A stretch of DNA of 64,000 bases, from contig AP026176.1 in NCBI GenBank assembly GCA_030295235.1, positions 62,001 to 126,000 on the forward strand, given 5' to 3'. Below are positions 19,895 to 31,533 of this stretch, piece by piece (positions within the stretch are counted from its first letter, which is position 1; each line of letters opens with the position of its first letter). The notes beneath the pieces were generated by a model. The model saw only the letters and a program-made list of their open reading frames with translations. It did not search any database and had not been told where the DNA came from. The translations under genes and the position numbers were made by a program. The DNA comes from Fistulifera solaris (taxonomy: Eukaryota > Bacillariophyta > Bacillariophyceae > Naviculales > Stauroneidaceae).

Positions 19895-22346
19895 CTAATC
19901 GAAAACACCCTTCGCCTTCACCTGCTCGAACTCATTACTGTGCGTTTCGATGACTTGGCGGCGTTGCAGCTTGTTCGCAGCAGTCAAACAACCGTTCTCC
20001 GGGGTCCAAGGCTCATCCAGCAAAGCAACCGCGACCACTTTCTCCAAATGACTCAAATCTGACTTGGAGTGCTCCTTGTGCATATCTGCCAATACAGCGT
20101 CATGGAGCTCCTTTGTCTTTCTAACCTGCTGGAAATCGCCCGGAATTCCGTTTTCTTTGGCCCATTTCATTGTGTAAGGTTCGCTCAGCTGCAGCAATGC
20201 CACGGGTCGATCCATATCACCATCACCGTAGCAGCAAATGCCACCAGCCACCGCGTCGACAAAGCTTGAGTTACCAAAAGTCATTTCCATTTTCTCGAGG
20301 GCAACGTATTCACCGCCTTTCAGTTTGACAAGGTTCTTCTTACGGTCCACAATACGAAGACTGCCGTCGCTCAAAAATTGACCAATGTCACCCGTATGAA
20401 ACCAGCCATCTTCTTCAAAAACTTCCCTCGTCTTTTCTGGTTCCATGTAATATCCGCACGAAACGGTGTTTCCGCGAATGAGAATCTCTCCACGACCGTA
20501 AACAGGGTTGCCATCCACGTCAAACTTGTCTGTGCAAAGATAAGGGACACCCGCCTTGTCACCAACCTCTGGCGTCGACTCGAGTTTGATTTCCACGGCA
20601 GGAATGGCGACACCTGCAACGCCCGTGCTCATGTCGTCCATGGCCTGGAACGTGCCTCCTGCGCATGTTTCAGTCAAGCCCTATCAAGCGAATAAAGGAG
20701 AGAACAGTGTTAGTGCATACAATGCAATGGCTCCGCGTGACCCATCCTCCGTTCCATTCTTCTACTTACGTATCCCTGAACCAACGAAATGCCAAATGCC
20801 GTTCGAATAAAGTCTTGCACTTCCCCATTCAATGGACCCCCACCCGAAACGGCCAAACGCAGTCGTCCTCCAACGGCCTTCTTAAACTTTTTGAAAACGA
20901 CTTTATCAAAAAGAGGCGCATCAAATCCATGTTTCAGACAGAACTGCCGCCATTTCAGACCAAACGCGACCAACTCTTGCTTGACGGGCGATTCGGCTGC
21001 GACCTTGGCCTGAATACCTTTTTGATGACATCCCAAATCTTAGGTACTGCCACCATGATCGTCGGGGAATAGACTTCCAGCGCTCCGATCGGATACGCTC
21101 CTGTTGTCGTAAGTGATTTGGGGTCCGCGTAGCAAAGAGCACATCCTTTACTGATCATGACACATTCAGCCATGAGTTCCATAATATGAGCGAGTGGTAG
21201 ATAGGCCAAATAAACCTCTTCTCCTTCGCGGATTCCGAATCCCACGTCGGCCGAAGCACACCCAGCAACAACCTGAGAATGCGTGATAATGACACCTTTA
21301 GGTTTTCCCGTGGAGCCAGACTGTAAAAATCGGAAAGGTGAGTCAATGATAGCTCGTCGCTGCATGTTTTGAATTCGACAAATACGTACCGTATACATGA
21401 CGACCGCACACGTGCTGGGTTTCGGCGGCACCGGAGGATACTTCTTGACATCACCCGACTTAACAAACTCGTCAAAGGGCATGACTTGGACACCATTGGG
21501 TGGCTGCGGCCATTCGATCTTGGCATCGACAGGAACCAAGTCGTTCGTGTAGATAATGTACTTCAAAGTAGGCATATTCGCACAGTTCTTCACCAATTTC
21601 GCGACCGAAGCCTTGTTGCAAACAATCACGCGAATGACATTGTCCGATACGGCTTCCATGACGGCATCAATTCCCAAAGTCGCGTAAACGGTAGTAACGG
21701 TGATACTTTGCGTGAACGCCCCCATCGCCGCAATCATCCAGGGTGCACACGTATTCTCAAAGACGGCAATTCGACAGGGCTGTGTAATTTTGTCTAAATT
21801 GGTTGTTTCCGGTGCCGCAACACACCCCGCCGCTTTCAAAGCCGCACCAAACTGCAGTGCCTGCTGATAGACTTGCAAAAAAGTCTGCCAGGTAATGTTG
21901 GGACCGAATTCTTTGATTTTGGGAGTCTTCCAACCAATGAATTCTCGTGTCGCCATGCAAGGACGATTTCCGTAACGTTCCGACGCATCTTTCATGACAT
22001 CGTAAAGCGTCGCAATGCCTTCGCGCGGCGTCGTCGCCAGCTGGTCGCGATAACGAACATCGCGACGCACGTACGGTTGCCCATCGACGGCACACGTGCG
22101 GAGAGGAGTGCCCGTAAAGTAACTTTGCACAGCTTTGACCCAACGGAATGTGACGAGTGTAATCTGAAAAATCAGAAGAGTGAGAAAGAGCGGGAAAAGG
22201 AATAGAGAAAGAGGAAAAACGAACTAAGAACTGCCTCAAGTTGAAACGCCTCCTCAACACCCCTCAACTTGCATACAAAACGAACGTACCGTCAAATCAA
22301 TCAGAATCAAAAGGATTTTGATCGGCAAAAGAATCAAGCCAATCAT
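19895..22346 (-). CDS. Long-chain acyl-CoA synthetase
   Basis: Activates long-chain fatty acids to acyl-CoA through an acyl-adenylate. Four exons (22346-22290, 22163-21390, 21320-20770, 20680-19895) joined by GT-AG introns of 126, 69 and 89 bp give about 722 aa. Exon 1 encodes only a hydrophobic anchor (MIGLILLPIKILLILIDLT), suggesting membrane attachment. The AMP-binding loop SGSTGKPKG follows residue 277, GYGLTETCAG is split by intron 3, and GWFHTGDIG plus RIVDRKKNLVKLKGGEY lie in the last exon, as in eukaryotic ACSL/LACS enzymes. Exon 3 is 551 nt between two phase-0 introns, one short of whole codons. The break is at a T5 run (21019-21023), before GIQAKVAAES; this is probably a sequence error. 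Confidence 0.9.
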
Positions 22347-23550
22347 GCTTACTACAACGAAAGAGACAGCAGCAAACACAGAACTTATTTTAACAAGCAA
22401 TCCCAAGCTCTTCAACAAGTTTTTTTGTGTTTTGTCTTGTTGTTTGCCTCCGCACTCGGAAGGAACGCAAAGATTTGCCTTCGGAAATTATAGCGACGCA
22501 GCGACACCAGACTACTCTATTAGCTATAGCCGTAAAAACGCACGAATACCGGCACGAGTGCCGCCTCGGATCAATCGTGGTGACGTGCGAGCAAAAAATT
22601 TAGCTTGTGGACATCCGGGTCCGTAACAGCACGAAACGACACAGGTCGCTTTTGCCTTCGTAAACTACCTAAGTACAATAGAAAACTAAACCAAATTGTC
22701 AAGAACATTGAATGGAACCAACTAATTTTTAAGATAAATCGACGATGAAGATCACTGACGCTATTTCTATCGTGGATCATAGAAACGGACTAACTCATGA
22801 ATGAAATAATGCAGTCGTGAATAATGTCGCTTACATTTGCAGCTATAGTAGAAAGGTTGACAACCCATCCGTACATAATTTCGAAAAACATTAACCAAAA
22901 ATTGCAATAAAAAGCAGATAAATACGGTACCGCTCTGATAAAACCCCTTTGTGCTTGCTGAATTGATAGTCCCTACGCTAGGATATCAAATGCAGGCGTG
23001 GACAATCGTGATTCATGACTTATAAGTAGTCGTGGAATGCTTAAACCAACACTAAGGGCCTATAGTAAATTATCGACCGATAGAAACAAATACGGCGTGC
23101 ATTGAGTTTGCTGCTCATTGTCGCTTCCTTTACAATTACCAAAAGGATCTATGTAACAACATGGACGGAGAATGGTGAGCAAGAGCCCCTGTAGTTAACT
23201 TGAATGTTAAGTTCATGAATGAGGTTGGTCCAGTCATGGCAAGGATATTATACACTGTAGGCTATAGTACAAATTTAAGTAAACTACGGAGGTTTTCATT
23301 GGTTGTTCACCAAAATAATTACAGTACCAGTAATACCTCCCCAAACGGCTAAGTTTCCTGATCACTTTCATCCTTCCCTGTTTAGTGAATGACAGCAAGC
23401 TCCTATACACTAATACGCTCTTTAACGAATGTGCATCACTCCTATTTCAAATAAAAAACGTTAAATGGTTTGAAAAACTTAGCATTCTCTACATTTATTC
23501 CTTTTTCGCACTCGTCCCACTTGATTCATCGGATCATCAGTGAGTGAAAG
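22347..23550. other. Gene-free spacer between acyl-CoA synthetase and the small acidic protein
   Basis: No coding region is evident. It includes the 5' flank of the synthetase gene, AT-rich sequence with several CTATAGT strings (22845, 23060, 23268), and one diverged solo copy of the 220-bp satellite core at 23000-23072. Confidence 0.6.
23000..23072 (-). repeat. Diverged solo copy of the 220-bp satellite core
   Basis: Aligned by eye with the reverse complement of the satellite, it keeps 'tgattca.gact', 'agtcgtgg', 'aacca.cact', 'ggg' and 'ctatagtaaatt' in the same order and spacing. The stem survives as CATGACT-loop-AGTCGTG. Confidence 0.6.
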
Positions 23551-23927
23551 TTAAACCGATGCCACGTCGCTTGCCGAATCCATGGAATCATTTTCAGTAG
23601 CTCGTTTTGCCTCAACTGCGGGGTAAACATGTTGTTCAAAATAGGCTCGGGTCCTTCCTTCGAAATCAACCCTCGGGTCCCGCTCGCAATCCTGTTGAAG
23701 TTTCATCATGAACATCAACATGTTGGTGGCTATCTTCTGATCAAACATAAACATGTTCATTCCATTTGCAGGAGTTCTGCCTCCCTTCAATCCCTTTGAG
23801 AATCTGTTTCTTCGTCGTTGTCATCATTTTGTTCAGCTACTTCATCTTCTTGTTCGTCCATCTCCTCATGGTTCGAAATGTGATCGGCGGATCGTTTCTT
23901 GGCGCTTTCCTCTCGTTCGATATCCAT
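23551..23927 (-). CDS. Small acidic protein of unknown function
   Basis: About 125 aa. The N-terminal half is highly charged (MDIEREESAKKRS, HEEMDEQEDEVAEQ). The C-terminal half is Met-rich and helical (MNMFMFDQKIATNMLMFMM) and ends SMDSASDVASV. The two halves lie in different frames, meeting at a CCC/TTT pair (23792-23797) that is one base short; with that counted the gene is exactly 126 codons. An upstream in-frame ATG at 23975 would add a hydrophobic stretch (LFSLLLVVVS), but the conserved-looking part begins at 23927. I recognise no family. It diverges from the aminotransferase gene, with about 390 bp between starts. Confidence 0.45.
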
Positions 23928-24316
23928 TTTATGTGATACAACAACCAACAACAGACTGAACAGCTTTGAAGACAATAAGGAAACAAGCGCAATCTTTGCG
24001 GTGCCGCGTCGCTGGAAGAAAATGGCGCGAAACAGCGAAGTGCATCTGTCCGTCGTACGATTGTTAAGTGCGAGCGCCCTTCCTTCAACCGCATCGATGG
24101 GCGCGGGTCTGCGGATGACGTTTTTTCTTTTTTTGTTTTCTCATCGCGATCATTCATTTCCATTACAGTATTGATGTCCATCATCATCGCCTTATCTTCG
24201 GTGTCTTTTCTTTTCAGATACAATTACAAGTAGCTACCTCCACAAGATCTACCTACTAGATTGGATCGAGTGACGAACGAAACTGCCGAAGCATCTTGGA
24301 AAACAATCGTTCCAAA

Positions 24317-25651
24317 ATGACGACACCTCCTGCATCTTCCCAACGATCGGCACAAGTCGCTTCCTTCAAAGTCATGGACGTCTTACAACGCGCCAATGAA
24401 TTGCAAGCCGCCGGATACGATGTACTGCATTGTGAAGTAGGACAACCGGAAACGGGAGCCCCACACACCGTCCAACAAGCTGCTGTCGAAGCTTTACAAC
24501 ATCCGCACGACAATTTGGGTTACACCAACGCGTTTGGCTTGTCGGCTCTGCGATCGAAAGTCGCGGAACATTATTTGCACAAATATCAAATGAATGTTTC
24601 GATGGAACGAGTTGTCATTACGACCGGATCGTCGGGAGGTTTCTTGTTGGCGTTTACGGCTTGCTTTGATGTCGGTGATGCGGTCGCCATTGCTTCGTCC
24701 GGATACCCTTGTTATCGGAATATTTTACAAGCGCTGGGTTGTGAATTAGTGCATGTGCCGCTCAATGATGATTTTCAATTGACTGCAAATGAATTGTTGG
24801 CCGCTTTGGAAAAGACTCCGAAGATCAAAGGTTTGATTTTGAGTTCCCCCAGTAATCCGACGGGTGCCATGTTGTCACCAACGCAATTGCAAGAATTGTG
24901 TCAAGCATGTGATCAACATCAAATTCAATTCTTGTCGGATGAAATTTATCATGGTATATCCTACGGTAGTCAAAAGAAGCTACGGCAATTCAATTCTCCG
25001 ACAAGGCGGTCGTTTTGAATAGTTTTTCCAAGTATTATTCCAGTACGTCGAATGTATTGTTTTGCTCTCGATATGTGTACGAATTCATTCTCTCACAAAT
25101 ACTACCGTTCTTCATTTCTTTTCAAAGTGTCTGGATGGAGGTTGGGATGGATGGTCCTGCCAGAACATTTGATCGATGCCGTCAATAAATTGCAACAAAA
25201 CATGTTTATCAATGCACCCACGTTGTCGCAAACCGCGGCTCTGCAATGTTGGAATCCCGAAACAATTCAAGAATTGGAAGGTCACGTACAAAAATATCAT
25301 ACCAGTCGGCAAATTATTTTACAGGCGTTGACAAAATTGCCCGGAAAGCTGCATTGGGCACCCGCCGATGGAGGATTTTACGTCTATGTCGATTTGTTGG
25401 ATCATTTGGCGTTACCGCAGTTAGGTTCTACCACCTTTTGTTCCATGTTTTTGGAGGAACATCATGTCGCCTTTACACCCGGTATCGACTTTGAAGATCC
25501 TTCAACCGATATGGGGCACCGGCGGTTTCGTATTTCGTATGCGGGAGGTATTGAGACCGTGCGTCAAGCCATGGAGCGTTTACAACAGTTCTGGCCCAGT
25601 TGGTTGGATCGTGTTGAGAAAGCGAAAGAAGAAGAGACAAATACAGCATGA
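24317..25651 (+). CDS. Class I/II pyridoxal-phosphate aminotransferase
   Basis: A fold-type I PLP enzyme of about 416 aa that swaps an amino group between an amino acid and a 2-oxoacid. Exons 24317-25042 and 25128-25651 flank an 85-bp GT-AG intron that splits the codon before SGWRLG. Markers: CEVGQPETGAP near residue 45, the cofactor-loop glycines (TTGSSGGF) near 105, SSPSNPTGAML with the carboxylate-contact Asn, SDEIYHGISY, then the Schiff-base lysine in SFSKYYS, and a final FRISYAGG with the substrate-carboxylate Arg. The frame breaks at an A4 run (24972-24975), one base short; counting it gives 417 codons. An alternative Met lies 21 nt upstream. The family resembles archaeal/bacterial aspartate-type enzymes; the substrate is not predictable. 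Confidence 0.85.
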
Positions 25652-25774
25652 TATCAGTTCTATTCAACGAGAATTAAGTAAGGTACAATACGCATCCTAA
25701 AGGTATTATACACTTCACAGCAATACCAGTTTTCAGCGTGTGTAATAATCACTGCGTTTGTGTTCCACGTCGTC

Positions 25775-28546
25775 CTACATAATATGTTCTTGCACACGCT
25801 GTCGCTGTCTGGCACGGAACTGACCGCCAAAACCACCACCGTTTGCCTCCATGCCATTCTCGTCGTCTGAATCGTCGCCGGTGCCAACGGTACGCTTATT
25901 GCTTGTAGTTGTAGTAGTGGGTGCCTCGTCAGCAGGTCGTTCAGCCGGCAAATCATTGTTCAATAAAGTGGCCAACGCCATTTCGACCAAGTGCGGCGGA
26001 GGTTTGGCCACAATAGGCAAACGCAGCCGCGATGCCGGTAATAATAGCAACAGCGATCGTAACCATTCCGGACTTGTTTGAATTGCCACCATCATCGCAC
26101 TGGCAGGTCCAGCTGCGGCAGCGGCAGTCGAGGCGGTGGCACCGGCGGCACCTCGTTGTGGTTGCTGTTTTAGATCAAAGGCAAGTGCCCCACCATGGCG
26201 CTGGTCTTGGTGACGTTGTCTTTCATAATAACTGGCATCGCTGGCTCCACCGCTCCAATCTTCTTCGTCCTCGGGAAGATTCCAACGTCCAAAGACATCC
26301 TGATTGCCCCACCAACCAGAAACACTCAGAAGATCCACCGAGCGCTGCAATCCGTTGACAATTTTAGATGCCGTATCGTATCCTTCTTGTCTGACAAGCT
26401 GTTCCGATATTGATGCTTTTTCAGTTTGAGTGTGAATTACTCCAGTTCCGACATCCTCAACATCCGGGCCAAACAACGCCTGTCTCCTCTGAGCTTCCAT
26501 TTGATGCAAGCGTTTCACGTCTTCCGTACTCTTCACTAAAAAGTGCTCGAAATACATTTGCAAGTCTAGCAGTGCGCGTGTCGCTGCGCTGTTACTTGAA
26601 GCAGTGCTGTTGTTGTCTTTCGAGCATGCGGCCACGGCGCGTGTCAGAAGAGCTCGCAGATTGACTGGGTCATTGAGTTGCAACAACAGTGATGCATAAC
26701 GCAATACATAGGCTGGCTTTTGTAAAAAGACAGAATGCTTTCGTAGTCCTAGCTCATAGACTCTTGCGGCGATTTCAGGAGCGTGGTTCTGATGTTGCTC
26801 CATAGCCGCATGTGCCGCATACAAATGCCATGTGACGGGACCCGGGGAAATTACATGTTCCCCTGATGCTGGCGATACGGCGTGACTGGAATTGGCCGCC
26901 GACCATCGATTGGTAACAACCTTATTGCTGGTAGTCGTGTTTGATTCGAGCGCTACATCTGTCTTGCCGTTGCTGGCGCTGCCATCTTTGTCCTCTTGTG
27001 ACCGCAAGACACGTCTTCCTCGGGCAAATACTTGTCGTGCTGCTTCCATTCCACGATAGCGCCGTACCAATTGCTGTAATACAACAAAACCGAGCGTTGT
27101 GGGTGCTCGCTGAATATTTCGTTCCATGACTTGAATGCATTCCTCTTGATGTTGTGTGTTTTCAGAGGAAGGCTGCTGCGACGTCGAACATTGCAATTCC
27201 ACCAGCTGACTTTCCGCAATCGCCAAGAGAACTGCGTCGGGTATATAATGTTGTCCCAGTTGCAAAACACTCCTTTGACGTTCCAGCGATGATGTTGTGC
27301 TTTCCCACATACTCCACATGTGCCACGGTTCCACATGTCGCGTGAAGACACAAACGGCCGCTTGCCACCATCCCCGCAAACGCGTCGTGAGATCAGTGAC
27401 ATTCAACCGTTCCGGATTAGTCCTTTCGTAGGCCAACGCCGTTTTCCACACGTTCCATAAATCGCACTCTTCCTGACGGGCCTCATTGTCGGGCGGCGCC
27501 GCCAACCGCGTCCACCGCAAACTTTCGTACGCGTACACGCGACTGCGTTCCAAATAGACGGACCGTGCGTGTTGATATTTGGGTGCCCATTCTTGTACCA
27601 AAGCTTGCGCCAGTACTTCATTTTGTGCTTTTTCGAAGGCTTCGTATTCTTGCCACAAGCCATCCAACCCCGTCATGGGGTGGGTAATCAACTGCTGATA
27701 GGCACTGCGCAATTCCAACATTTGCTCGTGTCCTGGGGCGGTCGATATTTGAATCCACTGCAAATATCGTCTCCATAGTTCATGATTGTTGACGTGTCCC
27801 CCGGCGTATTTTAAAGCCATTTGAAACGCTTGATGCATGCGCGGACGTTGCTCTTCGGGGGCATTGGGAAATTGACGCGCCAGTGAACGCTGTTTGTTTT
27901 GTAAATGTAGCAGCCACAATGGAACATACCAATTGCAAATACCCGTAATCAGTGCGGCTGGCGGGACGGCAGCATTCTCTTCCGCTTCTTCGTCGCGGGG
28001 CACTAACTTGTTGAGCAACAAACGATCCAACGTTGCTTGTGCCTGCCGCGCCCGATACGTCATCCCCGCCACCACCCGAACGGTGGGACCGCCGTCTTCT
28101 CCAAACAGGGCACTGCATCGAAACAACAAGGTCGCCACCGACAACAAATGCTCGACCGCGTAGGGGAAATACTGCAATAAATGACCATAACAACTCATCA
28201 TCCAGTCCAATTGTGCGGTAGTTTCCGCATCAACCGCATGAATGTTGTGTAATTGTCGATAACACACTTGTACTTCAGTTAAAATCGCTTCCCACGCTTC
28301 AATATCGTGCTGCGGATCCGCTTGAATGCGTTGTAACGCATTTTGGTAACGACTATCCGGCGGTTGATGTTGCGGATACGGTGACGATAGAATGCGTGCC
28401 GGTAATTCCTCCACTACTTGTATAGCGAAGGCTTTCGCTAATACAGAATCTTGAACTACCTGTTCGTCCACATCTTCCATTTCTTCATCGTCATCATCCT
28501 CCTTGCGGAAGAGGATTTTGTTGTTGCTATTGCCGTTGAAACTCAT
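25775..28546 (-). CDS. CSTF3: Cleavage stimulation factor subunit 3 (CstF77/RNA14)
   Basis: A HAT-repeat scaffold of the pre-mRNA 3'-end cleavage and polyadenylation complex, nuclear. The single-exon 923-aa frame is intact. After an acidic N-terminus (KEDDDDEEMEDVDEQ) come HAT-type helices: DIEAWEAILTEVQ, LWRRYLQWIQ, LWQEYEAFEKAQNEVLAQAL and YQHARSVYLER are positioned as in the Suf domain of CstF77. The later half contains TLGFVVLQQLVRRYRGMEAA and MYFEHFLVKSTEDV. Near the end, LPIVAKPPPHLVEMALATLL resembles the conserved segment that contacts other subunits in RNA14. Low-complexity Thr/Asn stretches, including TTTTTSNKR, interrupt the last 100 residues. SYF1/XAB2 was considered, but the C-terminal motif favours CstF77. 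Confidence 0.75.
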   Translation of the reverse strand: MSFNGNSNNKILFRKEDDDDEEMEDVDEQVVQDSVLAKAFAIQVVEELPARILSSPYPQHQPPDSRYQNALQRIQADPQHDIEAWEAILTEVQVCYRQLHNIHAVDAETTAQLDWMMSCYGHLLQYFPYAVEHLLSVATLLFRCSALFGEDGGPTVRVVAGMTYRARQAQATLDRLLLNKLVPRDEEAEENAAVPPAALITGICNWYVPLWLLHLQNKQRSLARQFPNAPEEQRPRMHQAFQMALKYAGGHVNNHELWRRYLQWIQISTAPGHEQMLELRSAYQQLITHPMTGLDGLWQEYEAFEKAQNEVLAQALVQEWAPKYQHARSVYLERSRVYAYESLRWTRLAAPPDNEARQEECDLWNVWKTALAYERTNPERLNVTDLTTRLRGWWQAAVCVFTRHVEPWHMWSMWESTTSSLERQRSVLQLGQHYIPDAVLLAIAESQLVELQCSTSQQPSSENTQHQEECIQVMERNIQRAPTTLGFVVLQQLVRRYRGMEAARQVFARGRRVLRSQEDKDGSASNGKTDVALESNTTTSNKVVTNRWSAANSSHAVSPASGEHVISPGPVTWHLYAAHAAMEQHQNHAPEIAARVYELGLRKHSVFLQKPAYVLRYASLLLQLNDPVNLRALLTRAVAACSKDNNSTASSNSAATRALLDLQMYFEHFLVKSTEDVKRLHQMEAQRRQALFGPDVEDVGTGVIHTQTEKASISEQLVRQEGYDTASKIVNGLQRSVDLLSVSGWWGNQDVFGRWNLPEDEEDWSGGASDASYYERQRHQDQRHGGALAFDLKQQPQRGAAGATASTAAAAAGPASAMMVAIQTSPEWLRSLLLLLPASRLRLPIVAKPPPHLVEMALATLLNNDLPAERPADEAPTTTTTSNKRTVGTGDDSDDENGMEANGGGFGGQFRARQRQRVQEHIM

Positions 28547-30293
28547 TTTTATAGCTGAATATTCGCAGGAGTACAGCCGAGAATGTCAGCAAACTAGAGA
28601 CAGACTGTATGTTGGGGGGAAAGAGAGTAGTTGACTCAACAAAAGCTGCTCTTTGTGCCTATTTCCCTTGCCGCCGTTGATTATTATGTCATGGTCGGCT
28701 ATTTTTTCCCTCGCACCGTTGCTGCGTGCAGACAGACGGAGCACCGACTGTGTTTCGTTCACTATCCTGCACAGTGTAGGCGACCCTTTCAATCGACCAA
28801 GAAAGGTTGCTTCACGTTGGAAATGCTAGAGCACGCAACATTCTCAATAGTAGTCCCATCAGCTATTCGCTGGCTTTGTAGCGTATTTAAGGAGCTACAT
28901 GCATAGGTCGAAGCATGAATAAATAATGACGTCGAAACTGTGAGTTTGGATAACATGTGCCCAACTCCGCAATGGTTGATTTTCGAAGAAATCAACGAAT
29001 AATTTTCGCTCATATCGAGGCAAAACATAAGCCGTATCCATATGCGACCCAATTGGTTGCATGCGAACCGATTAGTCTTAGTTTTGGAGCAGGATACAAG
29101 TAAGCTAGTGGTTCGACAAATTAACTGGTCAGCTTATACTTCATCTTAGTTATCATTTCTTTGGTTGATGTGTCGCTAGAGATTTAACAGCTAATTTATT
29201 TCGTTATGCTCTAGAAATAATGATACGAGGTATTTTGTGAGAGAACAAGCAAGACATCAAATAATCGGCTTCAGCAAGAATCTCCTTAAGCGAGAAAAGT
29301 GTCTGAAATCTCAAAATACCTCTAGTCTACAGTCTACAGCAAAAGCAACTTCAAATCGTAAGCAGAGGCTTGCAGTTGAACAATCAGGAACAAATCCGAT
29401 GGTGCGATAACTAGACCGCACAGTCGCAGAACGAAGAACACAAAGCAGGACGCACGATGCAAGCCCCCGTCATCTGGCTACATCATTACGGAGTACGGAG
29501 TATTATTTAGGAGACTAAAATAATGGTCTTGCCTCGTACCCGTTCTCTGTTCTTTTCTTCTCTCCCCCCCTGCATGTGTCTCGCCACGCGCCACTTTCGA
29601 CTTGCGACGACGAGCCTTCCGAAATTAAGTGCGATTGATGACTGATGACTGATGACCATTGACCATTGACCAACAAAAGAGGGATCGAGAGTCGAGAGTC
29701 GCGAGCGAGAGAATCCCAGGAAAATTATAGTGTTGATATCAGTAGGGGATCATTTGAAGTCAGAAATTTGTGGCTCCCAACGAAGTCCGATTCCGCATAC
29801 CAAAAGGCGAAGAAGAAGAACGCAATCCGGCTTCTGCATCTTTTACTCAACGGCTCAATGGATTCTACTCTCACTACTTATTTGCCATTAATAAAGTTCG
29901 AACGAGAGAAGAACAACGGTTTTTTCTACTCGAGTTGAATTGCCCTTTATTGGTCAATTGCCCCTTCCTGACGTTTTGTAGTAGTATAACAAGAAGTTTG
30001 TCAGTGCCACGATCAGACATTCTGAATGACTTGATCCAGGGAAGTCTATGCAGTCATTTTGCTGTTTTTATTATGCCCAAAATGAATGTCTTCAAGTTTA
30101 GAAGCGCAAGTTCGCTTTCCCGTCTTCGTATCGCTTCCAAAAGGAGACACGAAGCACGACACCCCAAAACACAAGTGCAAGGTCAAAACACTTTCTTCGC
30201 CTTTATTCATAACTTTGTAATTCAAGCTTGAGGGTTTCACCTCACTTTTGTTTTGCTATCGCAACATTCAACCTTAAAAGTAAAGGCGAAGAG
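28547..30293. other. Gene-free spacer between CstF77 and HSF genes
   Basis: Divergent promoter region of 1.7 kb. The open frames at 29666-30231 lack any recognisable domain or intron support. I see no repeats shared with other parts of the window. Confidence 0.5.
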
Positions 30294-31402
30294 ATGAAAC
30301 GTAACCGCTTGCCCGACTCTGAAGCGGACGGGCAGGCCAATGAACGTAATAAAGAGACTGCGCAACCCTCTGCGTCTTCTTTGGAAGCACCAACAAAGGC
30401 TAAGAATCTCCGAACGTTTCCTCACCGGCTTTACAGCCTTTTAAATGACAAACAGTACGAAAACGCCATCATGTGGAGCTCGGATGGCAAGTCGTTCGGG
30501 TAAGTACACTTGTTCATGTATTGTTGTTGATGCAACTCATGACGATATCTAATTTTGGTACTAACAGGGTGATGCCCCTCGAGTTTACTAACTTAGTCCT
30601 TAACGTTCATTTTCGTGGGTCCCAATTTGAGTCATTTATCCGAAAGTTGAATCGCTGGTGCTTCACACGAAACTCGGTTAATTCAGAGTTCCCCGTTTAT
30701 GCCGTGGTTCATAGTCATCCACTGTTCCAAAGAGGACGACCCGATTTGCTGGAAGCAATGGTATGCGTGAGTAAGAACAAGAAAAGAAAAGAGGACCACA
30801 GCTACTCGGAAGAAGCCAAGGAGGCTGCTGTGCCGCCGAGTGTGGCAGCGAGTGGTGGGGTTATTGATCAGCTGACAGCTTCCTTGCTCCCCCGTGACGG
30901 ACTCGATCCGGATCTAGCTAGAGAAGCCACTCTAGCTCAAAATATTCGTTTGGCTCAAATGCTACGTGGAGGAATGCAGAACACAATTCCACAGTTTTCA
31001 GTAAACCAACACAGTCTTCTCTCTCTAGCATCAAGTAACCCTCCTTCAATTGGACAGGTCGAATCACTTTTGCTGCTAGAGCAAGAGCGTTTGGCCATGG
31101 CACGAAACAGAAACGTGGTGAATTCTCGATTGAGTCAGATGGAGTACCTGTTGCGTAATGCTGGTATAGATCCATTACTAGGTCCGTCCCGCTTCCCGAA
31201 CCTTCTTCGTGGAGGAGGATTCGAGCCGTCGATCCCGTCGGGAGTAAACTCTGCATTCGCTCCACCGATGCTAGTAAGTCAAGCTCCGGGGCCGATAGCA
31301 CGATTATTGTTTTCCAGGTTGCAACAGAACAGAGGCCAAGGCGATTTTCCCCATGATTCGAACGCCGCCTTTCTTCCGCGTGATGATCCCCATGCCGGAT
31401 AA
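30294..31402 (+). CDS. Heat-shock-factor family transcription factor
   Basis: A nuclear DNA-binding protein of 346 aa. Exons 30294-30499 and 30568-31402 join in phase across a 68-bp GT-AG intron (KSFG|VMPLEF). The HSF domain spans about residues 39-135: TFPHRLYSLLNDKQYENAIM, SSDGKSFGVM, SQFESFIRKLNRWCF (recognition helix) and the closing FQRGRPDLLEAM. Expected family features hold, including the aromatic-rich winged-helix core. Beyond it the protein is Leu/Gln/Arg-rich (LLLLEQERLAMARN near 230) with no clear heptad oligomerisation zone. Diatoms carry many such HSF genes, so its targets cannot be guessed. A Met 66 nt upstream is in frame but precedes a less conserved start. Confidence 0.85.
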
Positions 31403-31533
31403 AAATATCTCCACCAAGCTGATTGAATAGTGCTATAAACCCTCCCTTTACACTTTTGAACAGGGACTAACTGTCCACATCTGGTGGTAATCCCCTACTT
31501 TTTGATACTTCGTAAACAACTATAACCCAATTT

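Noticed and set aside
29666-30231. Possible upstream exon(s) or gene before HSF
   Set aside because: No domain, composition unlike neighbours, and no splice sites joining it to the HSF frame.
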